From the NCBI RefSeq assembly GCF_051020955.1, contig NW_027476353.1, forward strand, positions 186,001 through 250,000: 64,000 nucleotides of DNA. The letters are read 5' to 3'. Source of the stretch: Megalopta genalis. Lineage: Eukaryota > Arthropoda > Insecta > Hymenoptera > Halictidae. The notes under the pieces were generated by a model. That model made no database searches and was not told where the DNA came from. It worked only from the letters and a program-made list of their open reading frames with translations. A program made the translations under genes and the position numbers. Below are positions 11,427-24,750 of the stretch, piece after piece (position 1 is the first letter of the stretch; each line of letters begins with the position of its first letter).

Positions 11427-12640
11427 AAGTCCACGCGAAAAAAGTGGTTTAGCTTCAGACATATGCGATATAAGTGATATAGCTTCAAATGCAGAAGACA
11501 CAAACGAGTTATCTTCAAATCCATGCCATGCACTTGATTTAGCTGAAAATCAATGCGATGTAGAAGGTTTAGCTTCAAATCCATGCGAAACAAATGATTT
11601 AGTTTCAGATACTTGCGGTATAAATGATACAGATTCAAATGCAGACGAAACAAACGAGTTAGCTTCATATCTATGCGAAACACATGATTTAGCTTCAAAT
11701 CAATGCGATGTAGAAGGTTTACCTTCAAATCCATGCTTAAAAAATGATTTAGCTTCAAACACTTGGGATATAAGTGGTATGGCTTCAAATGCAGACGATC
11801 AAACGAGTTAGCTTCAAAATCCATGCGATAAACTTCATTTAGCTTCAAATCAATGCGATGTAGAAGGTTTACCTTCAAATCCATGCTTAACAAATGATTT
11901 AGCTTCAAATACTTGCGATATAAATGATATAGCTTCAAATGCAGGCGAAACAAACGTGTTAGCTTGTAATCCATGCGAATCTCATGATTTAGCTTCAAAT
12001 CAATGCGATGTAGAAGGTTTACCTCCAAATCCATGCTTAACAAATAATTTAGCTTCAAACACTTGGGATATAAGTGATATAGCTTCAAATGCAGAAGATC
12101 AAACGAGTTAGCCTCAAAATCCATGCGATAAACTTGATTTAGCTTCAAATCAATGCGAAGTAGAAGGGTGAGCTTCAAATCCATGCAACACAAATGATTT
12201 AGCTTCAAATACTTGCTATATAAATGATATAGCTTCAAATGTAGACGAAACAAACGAGTTAGCTTCTAATCCATGCGAAACTCATGATTTAGCTTCAAAT
12301 AAATGCGATGTAGAAGGTTTACCTTCAAATCCATGCTTAACAAATAATTTAGCTTCAAACACTTGGGATATAAGTGATATAGCTTCAAATGCAGACGATC
12401 AAACGAGTTAGTCTCAAAATCCATGCGATAAACTTGATTTAGCTTGAAATCAATGCGAAGTAGAAGGATGAGCTTCAAATCCATGCAACACAAATGATTT
12501 AGCTTCAAATAATTGCGATATAAATGATATAGCTTCAAATGTAGGCGAAACAAACGTGTTAGCTTGTAATCCATGCGAAACTCATGATTTAGCTTCAAAT
12601 CAATGCGATGTAGAAGGTTTACCTTCAAATCCATGCTTAA
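11150..12640. repeat. Kilobase duplication, copy 1 of 3
   Basis: This segment recurs at 13,189-14,680 at an offset of 2,039 bp, rising to 2,040 after a 1-bp insertion near 14,226, and again from 16,818. It includes a type ii marker monomer, the CATATCTATGCG module and the GATATAAGTGGTATGGC variant. Identity ends near 12,640, where copy 2 has AATCCGATG and AAATAATTT instead of the pentamer run. Confidence 0.88.
11416..11445. repeat. Marker monomer, type ii; reference copy
   Basis: This is the same 61-bp-deletion fusion as type i but with CGCGAAAAAAGTGGTTTAGC and then CAGACATATGCG. Downstream come TGCAGAAGACACAAACG, ATGCCATGCACTTG, TGCGGTATAAATGATACAG and CATATCTATGCGAAACAC. Copies lie at 11,426, 13,465, 17,093 (with AAGTACACG), 21,987, 26,064 and 29,603, all within block B. 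The shared breakpoint implies common descent with type i. The AAAAAAG run and GTGG are later changes. Confidence 0.9.
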
Positions 12641-12990
12641 CAAATGATTTAGCTTCAAACACTTGGGATATACGTGATATAGCTTCAAATGCAGGCGAAA
12701 CAAACGTGTTAGCTTGTAATCCATGCGAAACTCATGATTTAGCTTCAAATCAATGCGATGTAGAAGGTTTACCTTCAAATCCATGCTTAACAAATGATTT
12801 AGCTTCAAACACTTGGGATATACGTGATATAGCTTCAAATGCAGGCGAAACAAACGTGTTAGCTTGTAATCCATGCGAAACTCATGATTTAGCTTCAAAT
12901 CAATGCGATGTAGAAGGTTTACCTTCAAATCCATGCTTAACAAATGATTTAGCTTCAAACACTTGGGATATACGTGATATAGCTTCAAAT
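12541..12990. repeat. Three tandem copies of a single 150-bp pentamer
   Basis: The start GTAGGCGAAAC or GCAGGCGAAAC recurs at 12,541, 12,691 and 12,841, and the 150-bp units are nearly identical. Only one of the two pentamer types of the HOR is present, and it is a hybrid: monomers i and j (with TTAGCTTGTAATCC) are followed by a, b and c (with GATATACGTG). Because type d with its 1-bp deficit is skipped, frames stay open through the run on both strands, which produces plus- and minus-strand open frames over the same bases. It shows that 150 bp is itself a unit of amplification. Confidence 0.93.
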
Positions 12991-13188
12991 GCAGACGATG
13001 AAACGAGTTAGCTTCAAAATCCATGCGATAAACTTGATTTAGCTTCAAATCAATGCGAAGTAGAAGGATTAGCTTCAAATCCGTGGAACGCAAATGATTT
13101 AGCTTCAAATACTTGCGATATAAATGATATAGCTTCAAATGCAGGCGAAACAAACGAGTTAGCTTCTAATCCATGCGAAGCTCATGAT

Positions 13189-15143
13189 TTAGCTTCAAAT
13201 CAATGCGATGTAGAAGGTTTACCTTCAAATCCATGCTTAACAAATAATTTAGCTTCAAACACTTGGGATATAAGTGATATAGCTTCAAATGCAGACGATC
13301 AAACGAATTAGCTTCAAAATCCATGCGATAAACTTGATTTAGCTTCAAATCAATGCGAAGTAGAAGGATTAGCTTCAAATCCATGCAACACAAATGATTT
13401 AGCTTCAGACACTTGGGATATAAGTGATATAGCTTCAAATGCAGACGATCAAACGAGTTAGCTTCAAGTCCACGCGAAAAAAGTGGTTTAGCTTCAGACA
13501 TATGCGATATAAGTGATATAGCTTCAAATGCAGAAGACACAAACGAGTTATCTTCAAATCCATGCCATGCACTTGATTTAGCTGAAAATCAATGCGATGT
13601 AGAAGGTTTAGCTTCAAATCCATGCGAAACAAATGATTTAGTTTCAGATACTTGCGGTATAAATGATACAGATTCAAATGCAGACGAAACAAACGAGTTA
13701 GCTTCATATCTATGCGAAACACATGATTTAGCTTCAAATCAATGCGATGTAGAAGGTTTACCTTCAAATCCATGCTTAAAAAATGATTTAGCTTCAAACA
13801 CTTGGGATATAAGTGGTATGGCTTCAAATGCAGACGATCAAACGAGTTAGCTTCAAAATCCATGCGATAAACTTCATTTAGCTTCAAATCAATGCGATGT
13901 AGAAGGTTTACCTTCAAATCCATGCTTAACAAATGATTTAGCTTCAAATACTTGCGATATAAATGATATAGCTTCAAATGCAGGCGAAACAAACGTGTTA
14001 GCTTGTAATCCATGCGAATCTCATGATTTAGCTTCAAATCAATGCGATGTAGAAGGTTTACCTCCAAATCCATGCTTAACAAATAATTTAGCTTCAAACA
14101 CTTGGGATATAAGTGATATAGCTTCAAATGCAGAAGATCAAACGAGTTAGCCTCAAAATCCATGCGATAAACTTGATTTAGCTTCAAATCAATGCGAAGT
14201 AGAAGGGTGAGCTTCAAATCCATGCAAACACAAATGATTTAGCTTCAAATACTTGCTATATAAATGATATAGCTTCAAATGTAGACGAAACAAACGAGTT
14301 AGCTTCTAATCCATGCGAAACTCATGATTTAGCTTCAAATAAATGCGATGTAGAAGGTTTACCTTCAAATCCATGCTTAACAAATAATTTAGCTTCAAAC
14401 ACTTGGGATATAAGTGATATAGCTTCAAATGCAGACGATCAAACGAGTTAGTCTCAAAATCCATGCGATAAACTTGATTTAGCTTGAAATCAATGCGAAG
14501 TAGAAGGATGAGCTTCAAATCCATGCAACACAAATGATTTAGCTTCAAATAATTGCGATATAAATGATATAGCTTCAAATGTAGGCGAAACAAACGTGTT
14601 AGCTTGTAATCCATGCGAAACTCATGATTTAGCTTCAAATCAATCCGATGTAGAAGGTTTACCTTCAAATCCATGCTTAACAAATAATTTAGCTTCAAAC
14701 ACTTGGGATATAAGTGATATAGCTTCAAATGCAGACGATCAAACGAATTAGCTTCAAAATCCATGCGATAAACTTGATTTAGCTTCAAATCAATGCGAAG
14801 TAGAAGGATGAGCTTCAAATCCATGCAACACAAATGATTTAGCTTCAAATACTTGCGATATAAATGATATAGCTTCAAATGTAGGCGAAACAAACGTGTT
14901 AGCTTGTAATCCATGCGAAACTCATGATTTAGATTCAAATCAATGCGATGTAGAAGGTTTACCTTCAAATCCATGCTTAACAAATGATTTAGCTTCAAAT
15001 ACTTGCGATATAAATGATATAGCTTCAAATGTAGGCGAAACAAACGTGTTAGCTTGTAATCCATGCGAAACTCATGATTTAGCTTCAAATCAATGCGATG
15101 TAGAAGGTTTACCTTCAAATCCATGCTTAACAAATGATTTAGC
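13189..15143. repeat. Kilobase duplication, copy 2 of 3
   Basis: It matches copy 1 up to about 14,680 and copy 3 through about 15,143. The rare CAATCCGATG at 14,641 is shared with 18,268 in copy 3. The 1-bp insertion CATGCAAACACAAATG near 14,226 is private, and it closes the minus-strand open frame there. Confidence 0.88.
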
Positions 15144-15330
15144 TTCAAACACTTGGGATATACGTGATATAGCTTCAAATGCAGGCGAAACAAACGTGTT
15201 AGCTTGTAATCCATGCGAAACTCATGATTTAGCTTCAAATCAATGCGATGTAGAAGGTTTACCTTCAAATCCATGCTTAACAAATGATTTAGCTTCAAAC
15301 ACTTGGGATATACGTGATATAGCTTCAAAT
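14881..15330. repeat. Three tandem 150-bp pentamers (second copy of the run)
   Basis: Pentamer starts lie at 14,881, 15,031 and 15,181. The part from 15,031 matches the run at 12,691 at an offset of 2,340 bp, so it is a duplicate of that run. The first unit carries GATTTAGATTCAAATC near 14,930, a variant shared with the third kilobase copy near 18,558. Confidence 0.88.
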
Positions 15331-16817
15331 GCAGACGATGAAACGAGTTAGCTTCAAAATCCATGCGATAAACTTGATTTAGCTTCAAATCAATGCGAAG
15401 TAGAAGGATTAGCTTCAAATCCGTGGAACGCAAATGATTTAGCTTCAAATACTTGCGATATAAATGATATAGCTTCAAATGCAGGCGAAACAAACGAGTT
15501 AGCTTCTAATCCATGCGAAGCTCATGATTTAGCTTCAAATCAATGCGATGTAGAAGGTTTACCTTCAAATCCATGCTTAACAAATAATTTAGCTTCAAAC
15601 ACTTGGGATATAAGTGATATAGCTTGAAATGCAGACGATCAAACGAGTTAGCTTCAAAATCCATACGATAAACTTGATTTAGCTTCAAATCAATGCGAAG
15701 TAGAAGGATGAGCTTCAAATCCATGCAACACAAGTGATTTAGCTTCAGACACTTGGGATATAAGTGATATAGCTTCAAATGCAGACGATCAAACGAGTTA
15801 GCTTCAAGTCCACGCGAAACAAGTGATTTAGCTTCAGACACTTGCGATATAAGTGATATAGCTTCAAATGCAGAAGAAACAAACGAGTTATCTTCAAATC
15901 CATGCCAAGCACTTGATTTAGCTGAAAATCAATGCGATGTAGAAGGTTTAGCTTCAAATCCATGCGAAACAAATGATTTAGCATCAGATACTTGCGATAT
16001 AAATGATATAGCTTCAAATGCAGGAATAACAAACGAGTTATCTTCTAATCCATGCGAAACTCAAGATTTAGCTTCAAATCAATGCGATGTAGAAGGTTTA
16101 CCTTCAAATCCATGCTTAACAAATGATTTAGCTTCAAACACTTGGGATATACGTGATATAGCTTCAAATGCAGACGATCAAACGAGTTAGCCTCAAAATC
16201 CGTGCGATAAACTTGATTTAGCTTGAAATCAATGCGAAGTAGAAGGATGAGCTTCAAATCCATGCAACACAAATGATTTAGCTTCAAATACTTGCGATAT
16301 AAATGATATTGCTTCAAATGCAGGCCTAACAAACGAGTTATCTTCTAATCCATGCGAAACTAATGATTTAGCTTCAAATCAATGCGATGTAGAAGGTTTA
16401 CCTTCAAATCCATGCTTAAAAAATGATTTAGCTTCAAACACTTGGGATATAAGTGATATGGCTTCAAATGCAGACGATCAAACGAGTTAGCTTCAAAATC
16501 CATGCGATAAACTTCATTTAGCTTCAAATCAATGCGATGTAGAAGGTTTACCTTCAAATCCATGCTTAATAAATAATTTAGCTTCAAACACTTGGGATAT
16601 AAGTGATATAGCTTCAAATGCAGACGATCAAACGAGTTAGCCTCAAAATCCATGCGATAAACTTGATTTAGCTTGAAATCAATGCGAAGTAGAAGGATGA
16701 GCTTCAAATCCATGCAACACAAATGATTTAGCTTCAAATACTTGCGATATAAATGATATAGCTTCAAATGCAGGCGAAACAAACGTGTTAGCTTCTAATC
16801 CATGCGAAACTCATGAT

Positions 16818-18770
16818 TTAGCTTCAAATCAATGCGATGTAGAAGGTTTACCTTCAAATCCATGCTTAACAAATAATTTAGCTTCAAACACTTGGGATAT
16901 AAGTGATATAGCTTCAAATGCAGACGATCAAACGAATTAGCTTCAAAATCCATGCGATAAACTTGATTTAGCTTCAAATCAATGCGAAGTAGAAGGATTA
17001 GCTTCAAATCCATGCAACACAAATGATTTAGCTTCAGACACTTGGGATATAAGTGATATAGCTTCAATGCAGACGATCAAACGAGTTAGCTTCAAGTACA
17101 CGCGAAAAAAGTGGTTTAGCTTCAGACATATGCGATATAAGTGATATAGCTTCAAATGCAGAAGACACAAACGAGTTATCTTCAAATCCATGCCATGCAC
17201 TTGATTTAGCTGAAAATCAATGCGATGTAGAAGGTTTAGCTTCAAATCCATGCGAAACAAATGATTTAGTTTCAGATACTTGCGGTATAAATGATACAGA
17301 TTCAAATGCAGACGAAACAAACGAGTTAGCTTCATATCTATGCGAAACACATGATTTAGCTTCAAATCAATGCGATGTAGAAGGTTTACCTTCAAATCCA
17401 TGCTTAAAAAATGATTTAGCTTCAAACACTTGGGATATAAGTGGTATGGCTTCAAATGCAGACGATCAAACGAGTTAGCTTCAAAATCCATGCGATAAAC
17501 TTCATTTAGCTTCAAATCAATGCGATGTAGAAGGTTTACCTTCAAATCCATGCTTAACAAATGATTTAGCTTCAAATACTTGCGATATAAATGATATAGC
17601 TTCAAATGCAGGCGAAACAAACGTGTTAGCTTGTAATCCATGCGAATCTCATGATTTAGCTTCAAATCAATGCGATGTAGAAGGTTTACCTCCAAATCCA
17701 TGCTTAACAAATAATTTAGCTTCAAACACTTGGGATATAAGTGATATAGCTTCAAATGCAGAAGATCAAACGAGTTAGCCTCAAAATCCATGCGATAAAC
17801 TTGATTTAGCTTCAAATCAATGCGAAGTAGAAGGGTGAGCTTCAAATCCATGCAACACAAATGATTTAGCTTCAAATACTTGCTATATAAATGATATAGC
17901 TTCAAATGTAGGCGAAACAAACGAGTTAGCTTCTAATCCATGCGAAACTCATGATTTAGCTTCAAATAAATGCGATGTAGAAGGTTTACCTTCAAATCCA
18001 TGCTTAACAAATAATTTAGCTTCAAACACTTGGGATATAAGTGATATAGCTTCAAATGCAGACGATCAAACGAGTTAGTCTCAAAATCCATGCGATAAAC
18101 TTGATTTAGCTTGAAATCAATGCGAAGTAGAAGGATGAGCTTCAAATCCATGCAACACAAATGATTTAGCTTCAAATAATTGCGATATAAATGATATAGC
18201 TTCAAATGTAGGCGAAACAAACGTGTTAGCTTGTAATCCATGCGAAACTCATGATTTAGCTTCAAATCAATCCGATGTAGAAGGTTTACCTTCAAATCCA
18301 TGCTTAACAAATAATTTAGCTTCAAACACTTGGGATATAAGTGATATAGCTTCAAATGCAGACGATCAAACGAATTAGCTTCAAAATCCATGCGATAAAC
18401 TTGATTTAGCTTCAAATCAATGCGAAGTAGAAGGATGAGCTTCAAATCCATGCAACACAAATGATTTAGCTTCAAATACTTGCGATATAAATGATATAGC
18501 TTCAAATGTAGGCGAAACAAACGTGTTAGCTTGTAATCCATGCGAAACTCATGATTTAGATTCAAATCAATGCGATGTAGAAGGTTTACCTTCAAATCCA
18601 TGCTTAACAAATGATTTAGCTTCAAATACTTGCGATATAAATGATATAGCTTCAAATGTAGGCGAAACAAACGTGTTAGCTTGTAATCCATGCGAAACTC
18701 ATGATTTAGCTTCAAATCAATGCGATGTAGAAGGTTTACCTTCAAATCCATGCTTAACAAATGATTTAGC
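16818..18770. repeat. Kilobase duplication, copy 3 of 3
   Basis: It matches copy 2 at an offset of 3,629 bp, which drops to 3,627 across a private 1-bp deletion near 17,065 and the insertion private to copy 2. Identity with copy 2 stops sharply at about 18,771, where the sequence switches to the downstream part of a type i module (matching 15,833 onward). This is a clear recombination junction. Confidence 0.87.
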
Positions 18771-20457
18771 TTCAGACACTTGCGATATAAGTGATATAGC
18801 TTCAAATGCAGAAGAAACAAACGAGTTATCTTCAAATCCATGCCAAGCACTTGATTTAGCTGAAAATCAATGCGATGTAGAAGGTTTAGCTTCAAATCCA
18901 TGCGAAACAAATGATTTAGCATCAGATACTTGCGATATAAGTGATATAGCTTCAAATGCAGGAGAAACAAACGAGTTATCTTCTAATCCATGCGAAACTC
19001 ATCATTTAGCTTCAAATCAATGCGATGTAGAAGGTTTACCTTCAAATCCATGCTTAACAAATGATTTAGCTTCAAACACTTGGGATATACGTGATATAGC
19101 TTCAAATGCAGACGATCAAACGAGTTAGCTTCAAAATCCATGCGATAAACTTGATTTAGCTACAAATCAATGCGAAGTAGAAGGATTAGCTTCAAATCCA
19201 TGCAACACAAATGATTTAGCTTCAAATACTTGCGATATAAATGATATAGCTTCAAATGCAGGCCTAACAAACGAGTTATCTTCTAATCCATGCGAAACTC
19301 ATGATTTAGCTTCAAATCAATGCGATGTAGAAGGTTTACCTTCAAATCCATGCTTAACAAATGATTTAGCTTCAAACACTTGGGATATACGTGATATAGC
19401 TTCAAATGCAGACGATCAAACGTGTTAGCCTCAAAATCCGTGCGATAAACTTGATTTAGCTTGAAATCAATGCGAAGTAGAAGGATGAGCTTCAAATCCA
19501 TGCAACACAAATGATTTAGCTTCAAATACTTGCGATATAAATGATATAGCTTCAAATGCAGGCCTAACAAACGAGTTATCTTCTAATCCATGCGAAACTC
19601 ATGATTTAGCTTCAAATCAATGCGATGTAGAAGGTTTACCTTCAAATCCATGCTTAAAAAATGATTTAGCATCAAACACTTGGGATATAAGTGATATGGC
19701 TTCAAATGCAGACGATCAAACGAGTTAGCTTCAAAATCCATGCGATAAACTTGATTTAGCTTCAAATCAATGCGAAGTAGAAGGATTAGCTTAAAATCCA
19801 AGCAACACAAATGATCTAGCTTCAAATACTTGCGATATAAATGATATAGCTTCAAATGCAGGCGAAACAAACGTGTTAGCTTCTAATCCATGCGAAACTC
19901 ATGATTTAGCTTCAAATCAATGCGATGTAGAAGGTTTACCTTCAAATCCATGCTTAACAAATAATTTAGCTTCAAACACTTGGGATATAAGTGATATAGC
20001 TGCAAATGCAGACGATCAAACGAGTTAGCTTCAAAATCCATGCGATAAACTTGATTTAGCTTCAAATCAATGCGAAGTAGAAGGATGAGCTTCAAATCCA
20101 TGTAACACAAATGATTTGGCTTCAAATACTTGCGATATAAATGATATAGCTTCAAATGCAGGCCTAACAAACGAGTTATCTTCTAATCCATGCGAAACTC
20201 ATGATTTAGCATCAAATCAATGCGATGTAGAAGGTTTACCTTCAAATCCATGCTTAAAAAATGATTTAGCTTCAAACACTTGGGATATAAGTGATATGGC
20301 TTCAAATGCAGACGATCAAACGAGTTAGCTTCAAAATCCATGCGATAAACTTCATTTAGCTTCAAATCAATGCGATGTAGAAGGTTTACCTTCAAATCCA
20401 TGCTTAACAAATGATTTAGCTTCAAATACTTGCGATATAAATGATATAGCTTCAAAT

Positions 20458-20757
20458 GTAGGCGAAACAAACGTGTTAGCTTGTAATCCATGCGAAACTC
20501 ATGATTTAGCTTCAAATCAATGCGATGTAGAAGGTTTACCTTCAAATCCATGCTTAACAAATGATTTAGCTTCAAACACTTGGGATATACGTGATATAGC
20601 TTCAAATGCAGGCGAAACAAACGTGTTAGCTTGTAATCCATGCGAAACTCATGATTTAGCTTCAAATCAATGCGATGTAGAAGGTTTACCTTCAAATCCA
20701 TGCTTAACAAATGATTTAGCTTCAAACACTTGGGATATACGTGATATAGCTTCAAAT
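20458..20757. repeat. Two tandem 150-bp pentamers
   Basis: Pentamer starts lie at 20,458 and 20,608, of the same hybrid type as the run at 12,541. The following monomer has GCAGACGATGAAACG, shared with 13,000, 15,340, 21,065 and 24,760. That variant links these runs by descent. Confidence 0.85.
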
Positions 20758-23700
20758 GCAGACGATGAAACGAGTTAGCTTCAAAATCCATGCGATAAAC
20801 TTGATTTAGCTTCAAATCAATGCGAAGTAGAAGGATTAGCTTCAAATCCGTGGAACGCAAATGATTTAGCTTCAAATACTTGCGATATAAATGATATAGC
20901 TTCAAATGCAGGCGAAACAAACGAGTTAGCTTCTAATCCATGCGAAGCTCATGATTTAGCTTCAAATCAATGCGATGTAGAAGGTTTACCTTCAAATCCA
21001 TGCTTAACAAATAATTTAGCTTCAAACACTTGGGATATAAGTGATATAGCTTGAAATGCAGACGATGAAACGAGTTAGCTTCAAAATCCATGCGATAAAC
21101 TTGATTTAGCTTCAAATCAATGCGAAGTAGAAGGATTAGCTTCAAATCCGTGGAACGCAAATGATTTAGCTTCAAATACTTGGGATATAAATGATATAGC
21201 TTCAAATGCAGAAGAAACAAACGAGTTATCTTCAAATCCATGCCAAGCACTTGATTTAGCTGAAAATCAATGCGATGTAGAAGGTTTAGCTTCAAATCCA
21301 TGCGAAACAAATGATTTAGCATCAGATACTTGCGATATAAGTGATATAGCTTCAAATGCAGGAGAAACAAACGAGTTATCTTCTAATCCATGCGAAACTC
21401 ATCATTTATCTTCAAATCAATGCGATGTAGAAGGTTTACCTTCAAATCCATTCCATGCACAACAAATGATTTAGCTTCAAACACTTGGGATATACGTGAT
21501 ATAGCTTCAAATGCAGACGATCAAACGAGTTAGCTTCAAAATCCATGCGATAAACTTGATTTAGCTTGAAATCAATGCGAAGTAGAAGGATGAGCTTCAA
21601 ATCCATGCAACACAAATGATTTAGCTTCAAATAATTGCGATATAAATGATATAGCTTCAAATGTAGGCGAAACAAACGTGTTAGCTTGTAATCCATGCGA
21701 AACTCATGATTTAGCTTCAAATCAATGCGATGTAGAAGGTTTACCTTCAAATCCATGCTTAACAAATAATTTAGCTTCAAACACTTGGGATATAAGTGAT
21801 ATAGCTTCAAATGCAGACGATCAAACGAATTAGCTTCAAAATCCATGCGATAAACTTGATTTAGTTTCAAATCAATGCGAAGTAGAAGGATTAGCTTCAA
21901 ATCCATGCAACACAAATGATTTAGCTTCAGACACTTGGGATATAAGTGATATAGCTTCAAATGCAGACGATCAAACGAGTTAGCTTCAAGTCCACGCGAA
22001 AAAAGTGGTTTAGCTTCAGACATATGCGATATAAGTGATATAGCTTCAAATGCAGAAGACACAAACGAGTTATCTTCAAATCCATGCCATGCACTTGATT
22101 TAGCTGAAAATCAATGCGATGTAGAAGGTTTACCTTCAAATCCATGCGAAACAAATGATTTAGTTTCAGATACTTGCGGTATAAATGATACAGATTCAAA
22201 TGCAGACGAAACAAACGAGTTAGCTTCATATCTATGCGAAACACATGATTTAGCTTCAAATCAATGCGATGTAGAAGGTTTACCTTCAAATCCATGCTTA
22301 AAAAATGATTTAGCTTCAAACACTTGGGATATAAGTGATATGGCTTCAAATGCAGACGATCAAACGAGTTAGCTTCAAAATCCATGCGATAAACTTGATT
22401 TAGCTTCAAATCAATGCGAAGTAGAAGGATTAGCTTAAAATCCATGCAACACAAATGATCTAGCTTCAAATACTTGCGATATAAATGATATAGCTTCAAA
22501 TGCAGGCGAAACAAACGTGTTAGCTTCTAACCCATGCGAAACTCATGATTTTGCTACAAATCAATGCGATGTAGAAGGTTTACCTTCAAATCCATGCTTA
22601 ACAAATAATTAGCTTCAAACACTTGGGATATAAGTGATATAGCTTCAAATGCAGACGATCAAACGAGTTAGCTTCAAAATCCATGCGATAAACTTGATTT
22701 AGCTTCAAATCAATGCGAAGTAGAAGGATGAGCTTCAAATCCATGTAACACAAATGATTTAGCTTCAAATACTTGCGATATAAATGATATAGCTTCAAAT
22801 GTAGGCGAAACAAACGAGTTAGCTTCTAATCCATGCGAAACTCATGATTTTGCTTCAAATCAATGCGATGTAGAAGGTTTACCTTCAAATCCATGCTTAA
22901 AAAATGATTTAGCTTCAAACACTTGGGATATAAGTGGTATGGCTTCAAATGCAGACGATCAAACGAGTTAGCTTCAAAATCCATGCGATAAACTTCATTT
23001 AGCTTCAAATCAATGCGATGTAGAAGGTTTACCTTCAAATCCATGCTTAACAAATGATTTAGCTTCAAATACTTGCGATATGAATGATATAGCTTCAAAT
23101 GCAGGCGAAACAAACGTGTTAGCTTGTAATCCATGCGAATCTCATGATTTAGCTTCAAATCAATGCGATGTAGAAGGTTTACCTCCAAATCCATGCTTAA
23201 CAAATAATTTAGCTTCAAACACTTGGGATATAAGTGATATAGCTTCAAATGCAGAAGATCAAACGAGTTAGCCTCAAAATCCATGCGATAAACTTGATTT
23301 AGCTTCAAATCAATGCGAAGTAGAAGGGTGAGCTTCAAATCCATGCAACACAAATGATTTAGCTTCAAATACTTGCGATATAAATGATATAGCTTCAAAT
23401 GTAGGCGAAACAAACGAGTTAGCTTCTAATCCATGCGAAACTCATGATTTAGCTTCAAATAAGTGCGATGTAGAAGGTTTACCTTCAAATCCATGCTTAA
23501 CAAATAATTTAGCTTCAAACACTTGGGATATAAGTGATATAGCTTCAAATGCAGACGATCAAACGAGTTAGCCTCAAAATCCATGCGATAAACTTGATTT
23601 AGCTTGAAATCAATGCGAAGTAGAAGGATGAGCTTCAAATCCATGCAACACAAATGATTTAGCTTCAAATAATTGCGATATAAATGATATAGCTTCAAAT

Positions 23701-24136
23701 GTAGGCGAAACAAACGTGTTAGCTTGTAATCCATGCGAAACTCATGATTTAGCTTCAAATCAATGCGATGTAGAAGGTTTACCTTCAAATCCATGCTTAA
23801 CAAATAATTTAGCTTCAAACACTTGGGATATAAGTGATATAGCTTCAAATGCAGACGATCAAACGAATTAGCTTCAAAATCCATGCGATAAACTTGATTT
23901 AGCTTCAAATCAATGCGAAGTAGAAGGATGAGCTTCAAATCCATGCAACACAAATGATTTAGCTTCAAATACTTGCGATATAAATGATATAGCTTCAAAT
24001 GTAGGCGAAACAAACGTGTTAGCTTGTAATCCATGCGAAACTCATGATTTAGCTTCAAATCAATGCGATGTAGAAGGTTTACCTTCAAATCCATGCTTAA
24101 CAAATGATTTAGCTTCAAATACTTGCGATATAAATG

Positions 24137-24165
24137 ATATAGCTTCAAATGTAGGCGATCAAACG
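24137..24165. repeat. Hybrid i/d monomer (recombination junction)
   Basis: GTAGGCGATCAAACG at 24,151 joins the left half typical of type i (GTAGGCGA) to the right half of type d (GATCAAACG). It is preceded by an h monomer and followed by an e monomer, so a-b-h-i/d-e replaces the usual order. It marks an exchange between the two pentamer types within the monomer. Confidence 0.8.
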
Positions 24166-24300
24166 AATTAGCTTCAAAATCCATGCGATAAACTTGATTT
24201 AGCTTCAAATCAATGCGAAGTAGAAGGATGAGCTTCAAATCCATGCAACACAAATGATTTAGCTTCAAATACTTGCGATATAAATGATATAGCTTCAAAT

Positions 24301-24750
24301 GTAGGCGAAACAAACGTGTTAGCTTGTAATCCATGCGAAACTCATGATTTAGCTTCAAATCAATGCGACGTAGAAGGTTTACCTTCAAATCCATGCTTAA
24401 CAAATGATTTAGCTTCAAATACTTGCGATATAAATGATATAGCTTCAAATGTAGGCGAAACAAACGTGTTAGCTTGTAATCCATGCGAAACTCATGATTT
24501 AGCTTCAAATCAATGCGATGTAGAAGGTTTACCTTCAAATCCATGCTTAACAAATGATTTAGCTTCAAACACTTGGGATATACGTGATATAGCTTCAAAT
24601 GCAGGCGAAACAAACGTGTTAGCTTGTAATCCATGCGAAACTTATGATTTAGCTTCAAATCAATGCGATGTAGAAGGTTTACCTTCAAATCCATGCTTAA
24701 CAAATGATTTAGCTTCAAACACTTGGGATATACGTGATATAGCTTCAAAT
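24301..24750. repeat. Three tandem 150-bp pentamers
   Basis: Starts lie at 24,301, 24,451 and 24,601, of the same hybrid pentamer type as at 12,541. Private changes are GCGACGTAG near 24,366 and ACTTATGA near 24,642. The long minus-strand open frame at 23,426-24,961 exists because this run and its neighbours use TGTAATCC, which reads TAC on the minus strand instead of the usual TAG. Confidence 0.88.

Noticed and set aside
18523..19128. Plus-strand frame of 201 codons with regular Cys, Asn and Ser (LASNPCETHD-type repeats), possibly a secreted repeat protein
   Set aside because: The frame is closed by the d-monomer frameshift in almost every 300-bp unit elsewhere, and by TGA or TAA in monomers f/g. 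Variation among copies is not biased to synonymous sites. A decayed coding origin cannot be excluded, but there is no positive evidence.
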